From the NCBI GenBank assembly GCA_013400115.1, contig VXBP01004084.1:1-64000 (forward strand): a stretch of 64,000 nucleotides of DNA, given 5' to 3'. This DNA comes from Rhinopomastus cyanomelas. Taxonomy: Eukaryota; Chordata; Aves; Bucerotiformes; Rhinopomastidae. Numbering within the stretch: position 1 is the first letter of the stretch; every line of letters begins with the position of its first letter. Made by a program: the position numbers and the translations under genes. This document shows positions 22,628-33,146 of this stretch, piece by piece. The notes beneath the pieces were generated by a model. It did no database searches. It worked only from the letters and a program-made list of their open reading frames with translations, and was not told where the DNA came from.

Positions 22628-24498
22628 TACTACTTCACTTAAAACTACCTACACTCTTTTCATTCATTTGTATATTGGATGTTAATGCAATTTAAATAAG
22701 TTTGAGAGTAGTTACAACACAGAATACTAATAGTAGTAGCAGTACTACTACTACTGAAATCCCATACGAACAATGCCGCCGGGGTGGACTGACTGCAGAA
22801 CGATCCATGATGGAAAACCAGTAAGATGTGCAAAATAACCACCTCTGCTCTCTCCCTAGATGTTTAAAAAAGAGTCTTTGCACTAAACCTGAGCTGTGTA
22901 TGGGATTGCAAATGTCAACAAATTACTACTGCTAGAAGATAAAGGAGGAGCACTGTGGAAATCTTAAAGGATCGGAGAAGAACACTTGGAATTACAACCT
23001 TTGTGAGGTTTCGAGTGAAGCTCAGTCAAATGGAACTAAAATGACCCAAAAGCAAATGTTTGTATCCAGTAGAGTTGTCCCCAGGGTTTTCTAACAGGTT
23101 GGTTAATTACAGGAAAGACAAAACATTAACTCTTTTTACAAAACAAAACTTTGTAGGAAAAAATATGTTTTCCATTGATCAGGACTAGAACTTGAGACTG
23201 GTTTTTGACACATGGCTCCAGCAAAGTCTTCTGAAATGACTGAGAATGGGTTTTGTTTAGGCCACGAATCTTAGCTTTTCAGATGATTTCGGTATTGGGT
23301 GAATCAGAAATTACTTCGTGGAAGACTAGGAACTTCCAGAAATCATTAAAGCTGCCTAGGAAACTTCTGGAGAACAGACAGACATGAGAATCCTTAACCA
23401 AGGGAAACAACGGCCTCCCTTTGTTTGTTCTCTCTATGAAATTATTCAGTCACTTTGGTCTTCATGTGGCAGAAGGCCTTAGCATTTCTCTGATACCCAT
23501 GAGCCACTGCTAAGCATCTTACAGCCCCCCCAGATCACTGCAGTGCCATCAGTTGTGGTTTATCCTGGTGATATTAGGTGCAAGAGCCAGAGGAGCAAGA
23601 GAACAACAACGAAAACCATCAGCATTCCACACAATTCCTGCCACAAGCCTACAGTCACACAGGTCCCACAGCTGTCTCTCGTGGCCAGGAACTGTTAAGA
23701 CTCTCCCCTCACCACTCTGCTAAACAGAGAAAAGATGGAAGCGACATGCAGGTGCTCCCAAGCGACTGTGATGTTTTCAACAGGATCCTTGATGCTGTTA
23801 CGCCAGGTAAACCTTGTTTGAGAACTCTGGCTTTACCAACAGGGAGGTTAAAAGATTCAGATTTATTCATCGACTGCTTCTCAGTGGCAGCAGCAGTTAT
23901 TTATAGCATGAATATGGCAGGTTTTAAATCTATAAATTCCATTGAAGCTGTAATTCAGAGTCACGTTGTGGCTGCAGCTATGTGACGGAGTGCTGTGTCC
24001 AAATGCAAAAGCATCAAATGGCCCAATACTTCACCCAGGATTTCATGCAAACAAATTAACATCCCAAAAGCGCATCAGAGGGTGTAATTTCTCTGTAGGT
24101 TGACTAAAACCTTTTGATACTTGGTTCTTGTCCACAATGTTTTAAATTTAACCATTTATACAGTGCAACGAACAACGAGAAGAGGACTTAAATGAAAGAG
24201 ATGGAGAATTAATTGTCAAAGACTCTTTTTCCCTCTCATCGTGCTTATCCCAAAGAAAGACAGAAGGTATTTAACTACCCAGAGAGCAGATCCAAACAGG
24301 AAACACCACCAACATCAGTCACATTTGTGGGACTGTAGAGTTAACAGAAAAATACTGGATCTTCCCTTTAGAGCACAAATTCCACAAATTGGTCCATTCT
24401 GGAATTCACAGTCTTACGTTGTAACTCAGGCAGCCCTGCTAGGATGCTCTAAGAGAAGCTCCCAGAGATACCAGCACATCCTCGTCTTCCGCTCACAT
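22628..24498. other. 1.9-kb unique stretch
   Basis: No gene recognised. It holds a small trinucleotide hairpin (22731-22753). The 135-codon plus frame 23578-23985 has no recognisable domain. It includes a CAG|GTAAAC donor-like site but no supporting partner. Confidence 0.5.
22731..22753. repeat. Trinucleotide inverted repeat
   Basis: TAGTAGTAG (22731-22739), a 5-base loop and CTACTACTA (22745-22753) form a perfect 9-bp stem made of TAG/CTA triplets. Confidence 0.9.
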
Positions 24499-24578
24499 TC
24501 ACAGAATCACAGAATCATTCTTTGTGTTGTTACGAGCAGTCATAGCATCATCATAGACTCATAGAATCATTAGGGATT
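24499..24578 (-). mobile_element. CR1: CR1 3' end remnants
   Basis: Two pieces of the minus-sense CR1 microsatellite (CACAGAATCACAGAATCATT at the start; ATAGAATCATTAGGGATT at the end) separated by about 25 bp. The copy stops after the first few bases of the type A tail. Confidence 0.65.
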
Positions 24579-24824
24579 AGTTCAGGTAACTATGGCACAC
24601 TCTAAACTGACTGTGTTAGCATGAACAATCTGAAATTTTAAAGACCATCACTACAGGAATTCGTGTCTAATTGAACAACTCATTTGAAAACTACCTAGAA
24701 TTTCAATGTCATGTTATGCAACAGTAAGAAGCCTCCCATTTCTGTTAGGAAATGAAAAAAATCAGCATTTGAAAGAAGCAAAAAATTTTGCTTCAATTAA
24801 AAAACTGCCTGGCTGTATCTTTGC
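24579..24824. other. Short unique stretch
   Basis: About 245 bp of AT-rich DNA; nothing recognised. Confidence 0.5.
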
Positions 24825-24934
24825 TTGAAGCAGAATGGAATGGGATTTGAAGCAGAACGGAACCGGGTTTGAAGCAGTAGAGAATGGGGCTTGAAGCAAC
24901 GTGGAACGAGGTTTGAAGCCGTACAGAACGGGCC
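24825..24934 (+). repeat. 22-bp minisatellite, five units
   Basis: Five head-to-tail 22-bp units starting at 24825, 24847, 24869, 24891 and 24913. Each starts TTGAAGC and has a GGAA/GAA core and a G-rich end. Units differ from each other at several positions, mostly in the middle and last bases. No unit-length change is seen. Frame 24981-24793 (minus) is just the repeat read through. Confidence 0.95.
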
Positions 24935-25747
24935 TCAGTCATTTTGTAGAGCACGTCAGTGGCAGGCACATTTCTCCACACTAGTCACCATTTTCGAAGG
25001 GTTTCTTTTAGACTCTTCCTTTCTAGAAATTCCTCTTCTTGTAAAACACGTTGTTATTGATATCATGAATCAAAATTCTCTCTGGTATCAGGTGTGTGAA
25101 AGAAATACCCGTCTCACCTCCCTTCCCATCTCCTAATTCTCCAAGCAGCTAACACTGCTCATTAGAGGTCGCTGAGTTGTGCCCGTTCCTCACCCATAAA
25201 TTCAGTTCTGCCAGCAAAAACATAATGAAGGGGAGATGCTGGCAGGTTTTGAAGAAAAGATGCTAAGTGAGGAATTCCTGCCATCACCAGTTACATCAAC
25301 GGAGCAGAAAACACACAGATTAAAGTTACAGATTCAGCCCAGCTTTTAAACCATGACAGCTACCTCGCAATCGTCCTTTATCAACACCTTTGACTGCACT
25401 TCCTCATTGTCATGAGAGGTAAAGAGAAGATTATCTGAGGGTGAGATCCAGTTGCAACAAAGGCTGCCTACAGATGAACAAAGGAAGTTAAGGAATGAGG
25501 GCATGGAAAGAAAATAGGGATTAGACCCACATCCACCTCATCAAGGTGAAGCAGAAATCGCTTGCTGGGTTAAAAACACCTTGTGGTGGGGACTTTCAGA
25601 GTTGCAGGAGGACTTCTGGCATGCAGACATCACTTCATGTAACCAGAAATTGTGGACAACATCAAGACTCTTGTTTTGGTCCATAAAAAAGGATTGAAGG
25701 TAGAAGGCACAGAATTTGTGGAGTCCCTACAATTAGGCTTCAATATT
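24935..25747. other. Unique non-coding stretch
   Basis: 0.8 kb; nothing recognised. Confidence 0.55.
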
Positions 25748-25793
25748 CATAGAATCACCACAGATTGGAAGGGACCTCGAAAGATCATCCAGT
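25748..25793 (-). mobile_element. CR1: 46-bp CR1 type A tail fragment
   Basis: TCATAGAATCACCACAGATTGGAAGGG... to AAAGATCATCCAGT: only the last bases of a CR1, an extreme 5' truncation. Confidence 0.85.
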
Positions 25794-27236
25794 ATACGCA
25801 TAGAACTTCCCTTCAGCTCCACTCCTGACGTGGTATCTAACCTCCAGGTCAGACCTAGCGTGTCCTAGGCACAAGCATCTGAGGAGGCATTTTGTCCTGG
25901 AGAGCAGAGTGGAGCGCAAGAGCAATCAGCCAGGATACTCTTATTCACAGTGTCCAAAGGTGCTTTGCATCTTCTATCGTTACTGTTCAAAGAGTCACTG
26001 AATAAGGCAGGGAGCTGCTGCTGGTTGCCACCTTCTCAGGAGCCTCCTATCACAAACTACAGCGTGGTTGGTCCAAAACTTCATCACCCTCCATGAAAAC
26101 AGGATATCTTAATATCCTAAATATCCTAAACAAAATCTTAAATAAAACATATTTAAGATGAATGAGAACAAAAAGAAACCCAGAAGGTCTATTCTAGCTC
26201 ACAGCAGCTATTCAGGAACAAAGGAAATCTTGATTTCTGGTCTCTCCTCTCCAGTACTGTCCATGTTGCCTTCAGCATCATTAACTGATTGGCATCGCGT
26301 GAAGCTGGGAGTAAGATACTGACTTCTGAGCCTCCTGCTTGTGGTGTCTAATTCCTGGCATGGACCACGTGCCTTCAATAAACCAAAGGGCCTTGTGGGG
26401 TGGTTCTAATCCTGATCAGGATTTACACTACTGACAAGCACCCAATAATTAATGGCATAAAAAGATAATTATGAGTTTAAGATGCAATTCCTTTACGTTT
26501 TATGTTTGCAATATCTCTGAGCTAACCTCCAGTTTGATTTCTTTTGTCTTGCCCTCTTGATGGACTAGAATATAAAATGGATTCCCTATCTCAATTGTCC
26601 TTCTCCTACCAATAATTGTAAAGGTATTAAGACCAATCCATTATTCCATGCTCAGGGACGTTTCAAGTAGGCCATAAACATGATTAAGAGGAATATAATA
26701 CAAATATTTCAGAAGCTTAAACTGAAATGCATATCTTCTTGCAGGCAATATTGATCAATTAATATTCTCAAAGTAGGCTGATATTTATTTAATATAACCT
26801 TTACAGCAAGGCTGATTTCCAATAGCACTTAATTAACCGATGCAATGACTGCAGTTGTGTACATAGATTAAAAATTTGTAAAAGTAATGGTCAGTTAGGC
26901 AGCAACCAGTATAATTTGTACACAGAGTGACATTAATTATGCTTGAAATTAGGGCCATCATTGCTCTGGATGCTCTACCACTCTGGCCTTAGATGTGTAT
27001 TGCCCTTCAATTTCCATAAACACTCTAGGTTCTTCTGCCCCTCATTCTTAGTCCACAGGAGCTAATTTTTGAGATCAATAAAAAAGAGCCCATTAATAGA
27101 CAAAACCAAACAGAATGTGTGATGGCTTTTTTCCTAATAATGTGCTTTTTTTCAGTAAGAAAGCGAAAACCAAGTGAAGGAATTCTTAAAGAGAGTTTCA
27201 AGCGTTTCTTTGGAAAGGGTCTTCCTTTAGGTGCAT
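25794..27236. other. 1.44-kb unique stretch, AT-rich
   Basis: The part from about 26430 to 27130 is free of repeats. It is rich in TAAT/ATTA-type homeodomain core sites (ACTTAATTAACC, ATTAATTATGC, TTGATCAATTAAT) and has no long open frame. That resembles conserved non-coding sequence, but conservation cannot be tested here. Confidence 0.4.
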
Positions 27237-27590
27237 AATCACAGAATCACAAAATCACTAGGGATAGGAAGGGACCTCGAAAGATCATCTAGTCCAATCC
27301 CCCTGACACAGCAGGATCACCTAGACCAAGTTGCACAGGAACACATCCAGGCGGGTCTTAAACATCTCCAATGAAGGAGACTCCACAACCCCCCTGGGCA
27401 GCCTGTTCCAGTGCTCTGTCACCCTCAATGGGAAGAAGTTCCTTCTCAGGTTGATGTGGAATCTCCTATGTTCCAGCTCACACCCATTGCCCCTCATCCT
27501 ATCACTAGACAACATTGAGAAGAGCCTAGCTCCATCCTGCTGACACCCACCCTTCACATATTTATAGACATTATTAAAGTCATCCCTCAG
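27237..27590 (-). mobile_element. CR1: CR1 type A 3' end, 354 bp
   Basis: The cleanest type A copy: octamer end, tail, and the ORF2 C-terminus read on the minus strand (GNGCELEHRRFHINLRRNF, EHWNRLPRGVVESPSLEMFK). The frame 27557-27321 stays open over 78 codons, which suggests a fairly young insertion. Confidence 0.95.
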
Positions 27591-28075
27591 AAACTACCTT
27601 TAAACAATTTCTCAAGGAAAGAGTTAGGAGAGATATTGGAAGATTGATCTTTTACCTCCAGTGCCCATTACAGTTGATTCCTTCCGCAGGATCACGGACA
27701 TCAGTATTTGGTTCCCACTCCTCTCCTGAACGTTTCTTTGCTCATTCAGAACCCATTTTTCATGACGGTTAGTGATGTTCCAGCCTAAACAACTCTGTGT
27801 GTTACACGATGGAGGTTTGCTCTACAAAACACCAGCTGCAGCTACGTGGCTCATCCAGCACTCAAAGGTACAGCCAGCCCCAAAGGAAGAATTCTGTTGA
27901 CAACAAAACTGAAAGAATTTGGATTCTGCAGAAAAGAAAAAAAGGAAGAGCATGTGGTTAGCATGTGGTTCTGCTTTTGAGATGTTAAGAATCATAAAGG
28001 GGCTCAGGAAAGGAAAAAATAAGTTCTTATTCTTAATAAATTAATATTCAAAAAGGTGAAGTCTAGTGCTTTTTA
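27591..28075. other. Unique stretch
   Basis: About 480 bp. A minus-strand frame near 27650-27765 ends at a GTAAAA donor-like site but lacks a good acceptor. I do not call an exon. Confidence 0.45.
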
Positions 28076-28321
28076 TTGGATCAGAAGGGGGTTGGTTAGC
28101 AGATCAAGAGAGGTTCTTCTGCCCCTTTACTCTGCACTGGTGAGACCACACCTGGAGTATTGTGTCCAGTTCTGGACTCCTCAGTTCAAGAGATGTGTGG
28201 AGCTGCTGGAGGGAGTCCAGCATAGGGCAACGAGGATGATGAAGGAGGTGGAGCACCTCCCTTATGAGGAGAGGCTGAGGGAGCTGGGTCTCTTTAGCTT
28301 GGAGAAGAGGAGACTGAGGGG
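28076..28321 (+). mobile_element. CR1: CR1 type A body, truncated at an N
   Basis: ORF2 C-terminal sequence: SREVLLPLYSALVRPHLEY, then VQHRATRMMKEVEHLPYEE, to FSLEKRRLR. It stops at the N. About 350 bp of the expected 3' part are missing, and what looks like the octamer end (GATTCTATTATTCTG, 28323-28337) follows immediately. Confidence 0.93.
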
Positions 28322-28322
28322 N
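28322..28322. other. Single-N assembly gap inside a CR1
   Basis: Joins the ORF2 region of a CR1 directly to an octamer-like end, which implies missing sequence rather than one unknown base. Confidence 0.9.
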
Positions 28323-28448
28323 GATTCTATTATTCTGTTGGGATTTGGTTTTTCACAAAAAGTGATTGCACAGGTTGAGGAAAAATGAACATTTGGTTTC
28401 TCTGAAATGTACACAAGAATTTGAAAACACAGTTCTCGACACATAAAC

Positions 28449-28580
28449 CATAGAATCATAGAACCATAGAATCATTAGGGATTGGAAGGGACCTCAAAAG
28501 ATCATCTAGTCCAAACCCCCTGCAACAGCAGGATCACCCAGACCAAGTCACACAGGCACACATCCAGGCAGGTCTTAAAC
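28449..28580 (-). mobile_element. CR1: CR1 type A tail, 132 bp
   Basis: Octamers (ATAGAATCATAGAACC), type A tail and the start of the ORF2 3' UTR boundary (CAGGCAGGTCTTAAAC). Confidence 0.93.
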
Positions 28581-28582
28581 CA

Positions 28583-28873
28583 TTAGCACTGTGGATTTGT
28601 TACAGGAGATGTAGAGGGAATAAATGCTGCTCTTGGAGTTAGATACCTTTCAAGAAACCTACTTCGAGTTTCTGTTGTCTGCGCAGAAAGATGGGGTTTC
28701 TCTCTTTGTGGGTTCACTGACTGGTTGAATGCATCTTCTGCCAGGTTGCTGCTGTGGTTTTCATCTCTGACGAGGAAAAAGGTAGACAAAAGAGTAGCAA
28801 CCTGCACGGCAATTATTAGCATTTCCAGCAAGTTCAGTACATCTCTGGGATTAAAGGCAAATGGTTCATCCAT
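28583..28873 (-). CDS. Possible small membrane-protein open frame (unrecognised)
   Basis: A 96-codon frame that I do not recognise. The ATG has a strong initiation context (A at -3, G at +4). Residues about 18-37 form a continuous hydrophobic segment (EMLIIAVQVATLLSTFFLV) that could span a membrane, followed by a polar Ser/Asn/Glu-rich tail. The stop codon lies 2-3 bp from the edge of the CR1 tail at 28449-28580, so the insertion could have truncated an older frame. No promoter, splice sites or homologue are visible, and a frame this long is common by chance. Confidence 0.15.
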   Translation of the reverse strand: MDEPFAFNPRDVLNLLEMLIIAVQVATLLSTFFLVRDENHSSNLAEDAFNQSVNPQREKPHLSAQTTETRSRFLERYLTPRAAFIPSTSPVTNPQC

Positions 28874-29917
28874 GCTGAGGTTTTCTCTGTGTTTTTGAAG
28901 GACATGGTGCCTGGGCTTATTATGTTAATACTAACCTAAGCCTCTGTAAGACTCTGGTATTTTTATTGGACCATATTGTGATCCTAAGATCACTCCTCAT
29001 GTTGGGAAAGCTTTAAAGCAAAGAACAAATCACGTTTCTGTCCAACAGTTCGCTATTGAATGATGATGATTCATTCACTGGATGGGAAGAAAGTTCCTTG
29101 AGATCAATCTTGAAAGCAATCTGTCATTAGACCAGCACATTAGCCTCCTTCAAATTCATTTGTGAGAGTCTTTGCAGGAAATAGCAGCTAATAAAGTCAG
29201 GAAATGACAGCAGAATATTGATGCCCTATTAAACCATTAAACCAAATTCTTCCTCCAACACCATTGTCTATAAAGTTGCATTTAATTTCTAAGAACTGAT
29301 AAAAAAAGTGTTTTGAACACCGAGTTACTAAAACACAAGCCAACATAACCTGTCCAGTTGCCATTCTCTTCCCACAGCCAGTGTGACTTCTACTGCCCAC
29401 TGACTCGTCCACTAACGCGATCTCAGTCTCAACACCCAGGCCAGAAGCCCACACTGCCAAAAGCAGGACTGGGGAAGGTTTCTCATGTGTTGGTCTCTAA
29501 AACCAAAATGCTGGACTGTACTTTTTAAAACCCCACAAAGAGCTTGGGTTGGGATCTGTACAAGCAGCTGGACTTCAGGTTGACAAAATGTCCTGTGACC
29601 TTGAAATACTGAGTCCTACATCCAAGCACTGGTCTGCAGAGTCTCTACCTTTTATGGATCCCGTTTCTAACTCCCTTCTGAGAACTGAATTAGGAAAATA
29701 ACTTTGCTGTTTACTCACGGTCAAGGAAATAGAAAGGGGGAGGTTGTATTTAAAAGGATAAAACAAATAGCAGAGGAAGGGGAACTGGATGGGAAAATAC
29801 TTCCAAGAAAATAAAAAGTCTTGTGATTTTTAGCAGTTCATCATCCTCAAATGGTTCTTCGTTCTTGTCTTTTGGGGATCCAGCTGATCAAGTATACCAA
29901 CACCTTCTTGCTAGGAG
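28874..29917. other. 1-kb unique stretch
   Basis: Nothing recognised; an 87-codon minus frame at 29197-29460 looks incidental. Confidence 0.55.
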
Positions 29918-30080
29918 TGTGGTGGTGATGTCACCATCCCTGGGGGTGTTTAAGGAACGAGTGGATGCTGCGCTTAGGGATATGGTCTAGCGGTTAGAGT
30001 CTAGGAGAAAAGGTTGGACTCGATGACCCTAGAGGTCCTTTCCAGCCATGATGATTCTATGATTCTACGATCCTATGATT
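29918..30080 (+). mobile_element. CR1: Old CR1 3' end
   Basis: GTCACCATCCCTGGGGGTGT, GGATATGGTCTAGCGGTTAG, GGTTGGACTCGATGACCCTA and GATTCTATGATTCTACGATC. It belongs to the subfamily ending TTGGACTCGATGA, distinct from types A-D. Confidence 0.92.
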
Positions 30081-31588
30081 TGTATTTTAAACAGCAAGAA
30101 TTTGCTCTATGGTTTGAGTTCATGTGAACCGCTCAAAAGCATTAAAAAGTTTTACGTACATCTTAAGAAAAGCAGGGAAAGACACGTTCTGCAGCAAGGG
30201 GCAGGTCTGTCATGCTCTAGAGGACGCTCTGGATTTAATCTGAGGAGTCTTTTTTATATGTGGGTGTGTCTGTATATTTTATTTGCTTCTCCCCATCTCC
30301 ATGTGCATTATGTCCCTTAACTGGGAGCCAGAATGCAGTGTAGTTTCTGATCTGGCAGGGAGCTGGCTGTGGAGCAGGAACAGCCCCACACTCACTGCAC
30401 TGTCCTCTCTGTGTCAGACACAAGATGAGCTCAATTTGGAAAGTAGGCTTTAGCATTATTTTTTTTTAAACAAAGCAAATCTGGCTTACAGATTGATGGA
30501 CCAGTTTGTTTGTTTTATGGATAAGCCAGCAGGAATTACGGCCCTTCACAAGGGCACCTGCCAGGGACTACTGGCAGAAGTCACCGTCTCGTAACTCGCC
30601 TTGAGCTTCTACGGGCGCCTCACGGGTTTGGCACTTGGAGCAATTCCCAAGCGAAGGCCAAGTATATGCGCAGGGGCTGTACAGGAAATTGATGGAACCT
30701 CTTCCAGCAAGGAGCCACATTAGCCTCTTCACCTTCCATAGACCTGAGTGCTGCATCTTTTCTAAACAGGTAAAACCCTTTGTATTAACAGCGTTTCTCA
30801 GGGACTACTTCACACCATATCTTCCTCCCGGCTCCAAGTGCACATGTAATTAAACTCAGGGAGTGGCTTTAGGAGGCTTTTCCTAATGGAGAGTTTTTTA
30901 CAATGCAATCTGTTTCTAAAATTAACCCTTATCCATAAATGACACGGGCAAAGTTTCTGAATAAAGCCCTATTTTTACGCTGGGTTTCAGTGCCTGTCAA
31001 TACATCATAACGGGTTCAGGATGAGATTAGCTCCCCTACAAATGAGAAAATGCCGCCATCTCTTGCTCCACGCAGTAAATGCAGCTTCTCGCTGCGCTTG
31101 CTGATCATTCCACCAATCCTCATTGACCTCTGTGTTCCTCTGCTGTTAGAAGAATTCAATTGCTTGCAGAAAAAGCTGGGCTATTCCTGCTGCACACTGG
31201 ACTAGCTTAATGAATTTCAATGAACTTACATGGTAAAATGTTGAAACAAGCATAACGTCTTTATTTTTCAGTAATGGGGCTGGCTAAGGATGTATGGGAA
31301 GTGTGTGGCTGAGCAAAGGGTGATTTCTTTAATTGGTTGAGATTAACAGTTAACTACCAGCCTGCTGAGGAAAAACAGGGTAGTTAGTGCATTTAGTGCT
31401 CTCATGGTTACTTAAAACCTCTTGACTCTTACCTTAATGAAACAAACGGCCCAGGGTGAGTGCTGTGGAAACAGTTTAGCACTCTCAATACAGAAGAACC
31501 TGAACAGAGCAATAATCTCGTTCTAAAACATGCCCTTTTGAAATTCCTGATTTTCACTCCATGTGTCCACAAAGGCTGAATGGATGGA
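30081..31588. other. 1.5-kb unique stretch
   Basis: No gene recognised. About 30900-31250 has the look of conserved non-coding DNA (no simple repeats, several TAAT/ATGAAT motifs, no frame). Confidence 0.45.
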
Positions 31589-31660
31589 TAGAATCACAGC
31601 TTCATTTAGGTTGGAAAACACCTTTAAGATCATCAGTCCAACCAGTACCCAACCCTGCTA
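31589..31660 (-). mobile_element. CR1: Old CR1 tail fragment
   Basis: TAGAATCACAGCTTCATTTA / GGTTGGAAAACACCTTTAAG / ATCATCAGTCCAACC: the end of an ancient, widespread avian CR1 subfamily. Confidence 0.85.
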
Positions 31661-31869
31661 ACTGACAATCAGCAAGAGTGGGTTTCCAAACTTAATTCGT
31701 CCAATGGGCATTGAATTTCTATAGAAACAGTCTAGGAAGATTACACTCATTACATTAAAGCAAGGCTTTGGCAGACAAACCTCCAGAGATATCACAATAC
31801 CCTTTAGTCTGTATAGTTTAAAACATTTTATGTATATTTGCAGTGCCAATACAACAGCTCAAGATTACT

Positions 31870-32409
31870 TAGAATCACAGAAACATAAGGGATGGGAAGG
31901 GACCTCGAAAGATCATCTAGTCCAATCCCCCTGCCACAGCAGGATCACCTAGACTGAGTTCATAGGATCATAGGGTGTTAGGGGTTGGAAGGGACCCAAG
32001 AGATCATTGAGTCCAACCCCACTGCCAGAGCAGGACAAAACTATCTAACACAGATCACAGAGGAACGCATCCAGGCGGGCCTTGAAAGTCCCCAGAGAAG
32101 GAGACTCCACGACCTCCCTGGGGAGTCTGTTCCAGTGATCTGTGACCCTCACAGCAAAGAAGTTCCCCCTTGTGTTGAGGTGGAACCTCCTCTGCTGCAA
32201 CTTACACCCATTGCTCCTTGTCCTATCACAGGGAGCAAGTGAAAAGAGCCTGTCCCCCCCTCCTGGCCAGCCTTCAGATACTTATAAACATTTATCAAAT
32301 CTCCCGTGTCTTCTCTTCTCCAGACTAAAAAGCCCCAAGTCCCTCAGCCTCTCCTCATAAGCCATGCCCTCCTGTCCCCTAATCATCCTCGTAGCCCTCC
32401 GCTGGACCC
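31870..32409 (-). mobile_element. CR1: CR1 type C carrying an extra type A tail
   Basis: Plus-strand order: type A tail (31870-31958), a short link (GAGTTCATAGGATCATAGGG), then the type C 3' end (AGATCATTGAGTCCAACCCC) and ORF2 C-terminal sequence to CGCTGGACCC. There an N interrupts it and unrelated-phase CR1 follows. Confidence 0.92.
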
Positions 32410-32410
32410 N
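32410..32410. other. Single-N gap joining two CR1 copies
   Basis: Type C CR1 on the left and type A CR1 on the right. The right side restarts further 3' in the element, so the join is not one continuous copy. Confidence 0.9.
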
Positions 32411-33146
32411 GTTCCTTCTCATATTTACGTGGAATCTCCTATGTTCCACTTTGCACCCATTGCCTTTCATGCTATCACTAGATGACACTGAGAAGAGCCC
32501 GGATCCATCGTCTGACACCTACTCTTCAAATATTTATAGACATTAACGAGGTCACCCCTCAGTCTCCTCTTCTCCAAGCTCAAGAGACCCAGCTCCCTCA
32601 GCCTCTCCTCGTAAGGGAGGTGCTCCACCTCCTTTATCATCTTCGTTGCCCTACGCTGGACTCTCTCCAGCAGCTCCACATCCCGCTTGAACTGAGGGGC
32701 CCAGAACCGGACACAATACTCCAGATGTGGTCTCACCAGCGCAGAGCAGAGGGAGAGAAGAACCTCTCTTGATCTGCTAACCACTCCACTTCTGATGCAC
32801 CCCAGGATGCTGTTGGCCCTCTTGGCCACAAGAGCACATTGCTGTCTCATGGTCATCCTGCTGGCCAGTAGGACCGCCAAGTCCCTTTCTCCTACACCGC
32901 TCTCCAACAGGTCAGTCCACAACCTATACTGGTACTTGGGGTTGTTCTTGCCCAGATGCAAGACTCCACACTTACCCTTCATTTAATTTCTCTCTGCCCA
33001 GCTCTCCAGCCTGTCCAGGTCTCGCTGAATGGCAGCACAGCCTGCTGGTGTGTCAGTGTCACCAGTCAGCTTTGTGTCATCAGCACCCTAATCCCTCATT
33101 CAAGTCATTAATGAATAGACTGAATATGACTGGTCCCAGTACCGAC
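32411..33146 (-). mobile_element. CR1: CR1 type A body (3' part of an LTR-interrupted copy)
   Basis: Minus-sense ORF2. The frame 32982-32467 is open for 171 codons and carries KGKCGVLHLGKNNPKYQYRL, SALVRPHLEYCVRFWAPQFK and LLERVQRRATKMIKEVEHLP. Upstream sequence continues to TCCCAGTACCGA, where non-CR1 DNA begins. The CR1 resumes after 33862. Confidence 0.94.
32467..32982 (-). pseudogene. CR1 ORF2 C-terminal frame, 171 codons open
   Basis: The longest intact stretch of CR1 coding sequence here. It covers the region after the reverse transcriptase, up to the FSLEKRRLRGDLVNVYKYLK segment, and runs close to the N. It suggests the copy is relatively young. The element as a whole is broken by an LTR-like insertion and an N. 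Confidence 0.85.

Noticed and set aside
23578..23985. 135-codon plus-strand frame with an internal CAG|GTAAAC
   Set aside because: No known domain; a single donor-like site without a partner is weak evidence.
27648..27770. Minus-strand frame ending at GTAAAA (WEPNTDVRDPAEGINCNGHW...)
   Set aside because: No acceptor with a pyrimidine tract; short enough to be chance.
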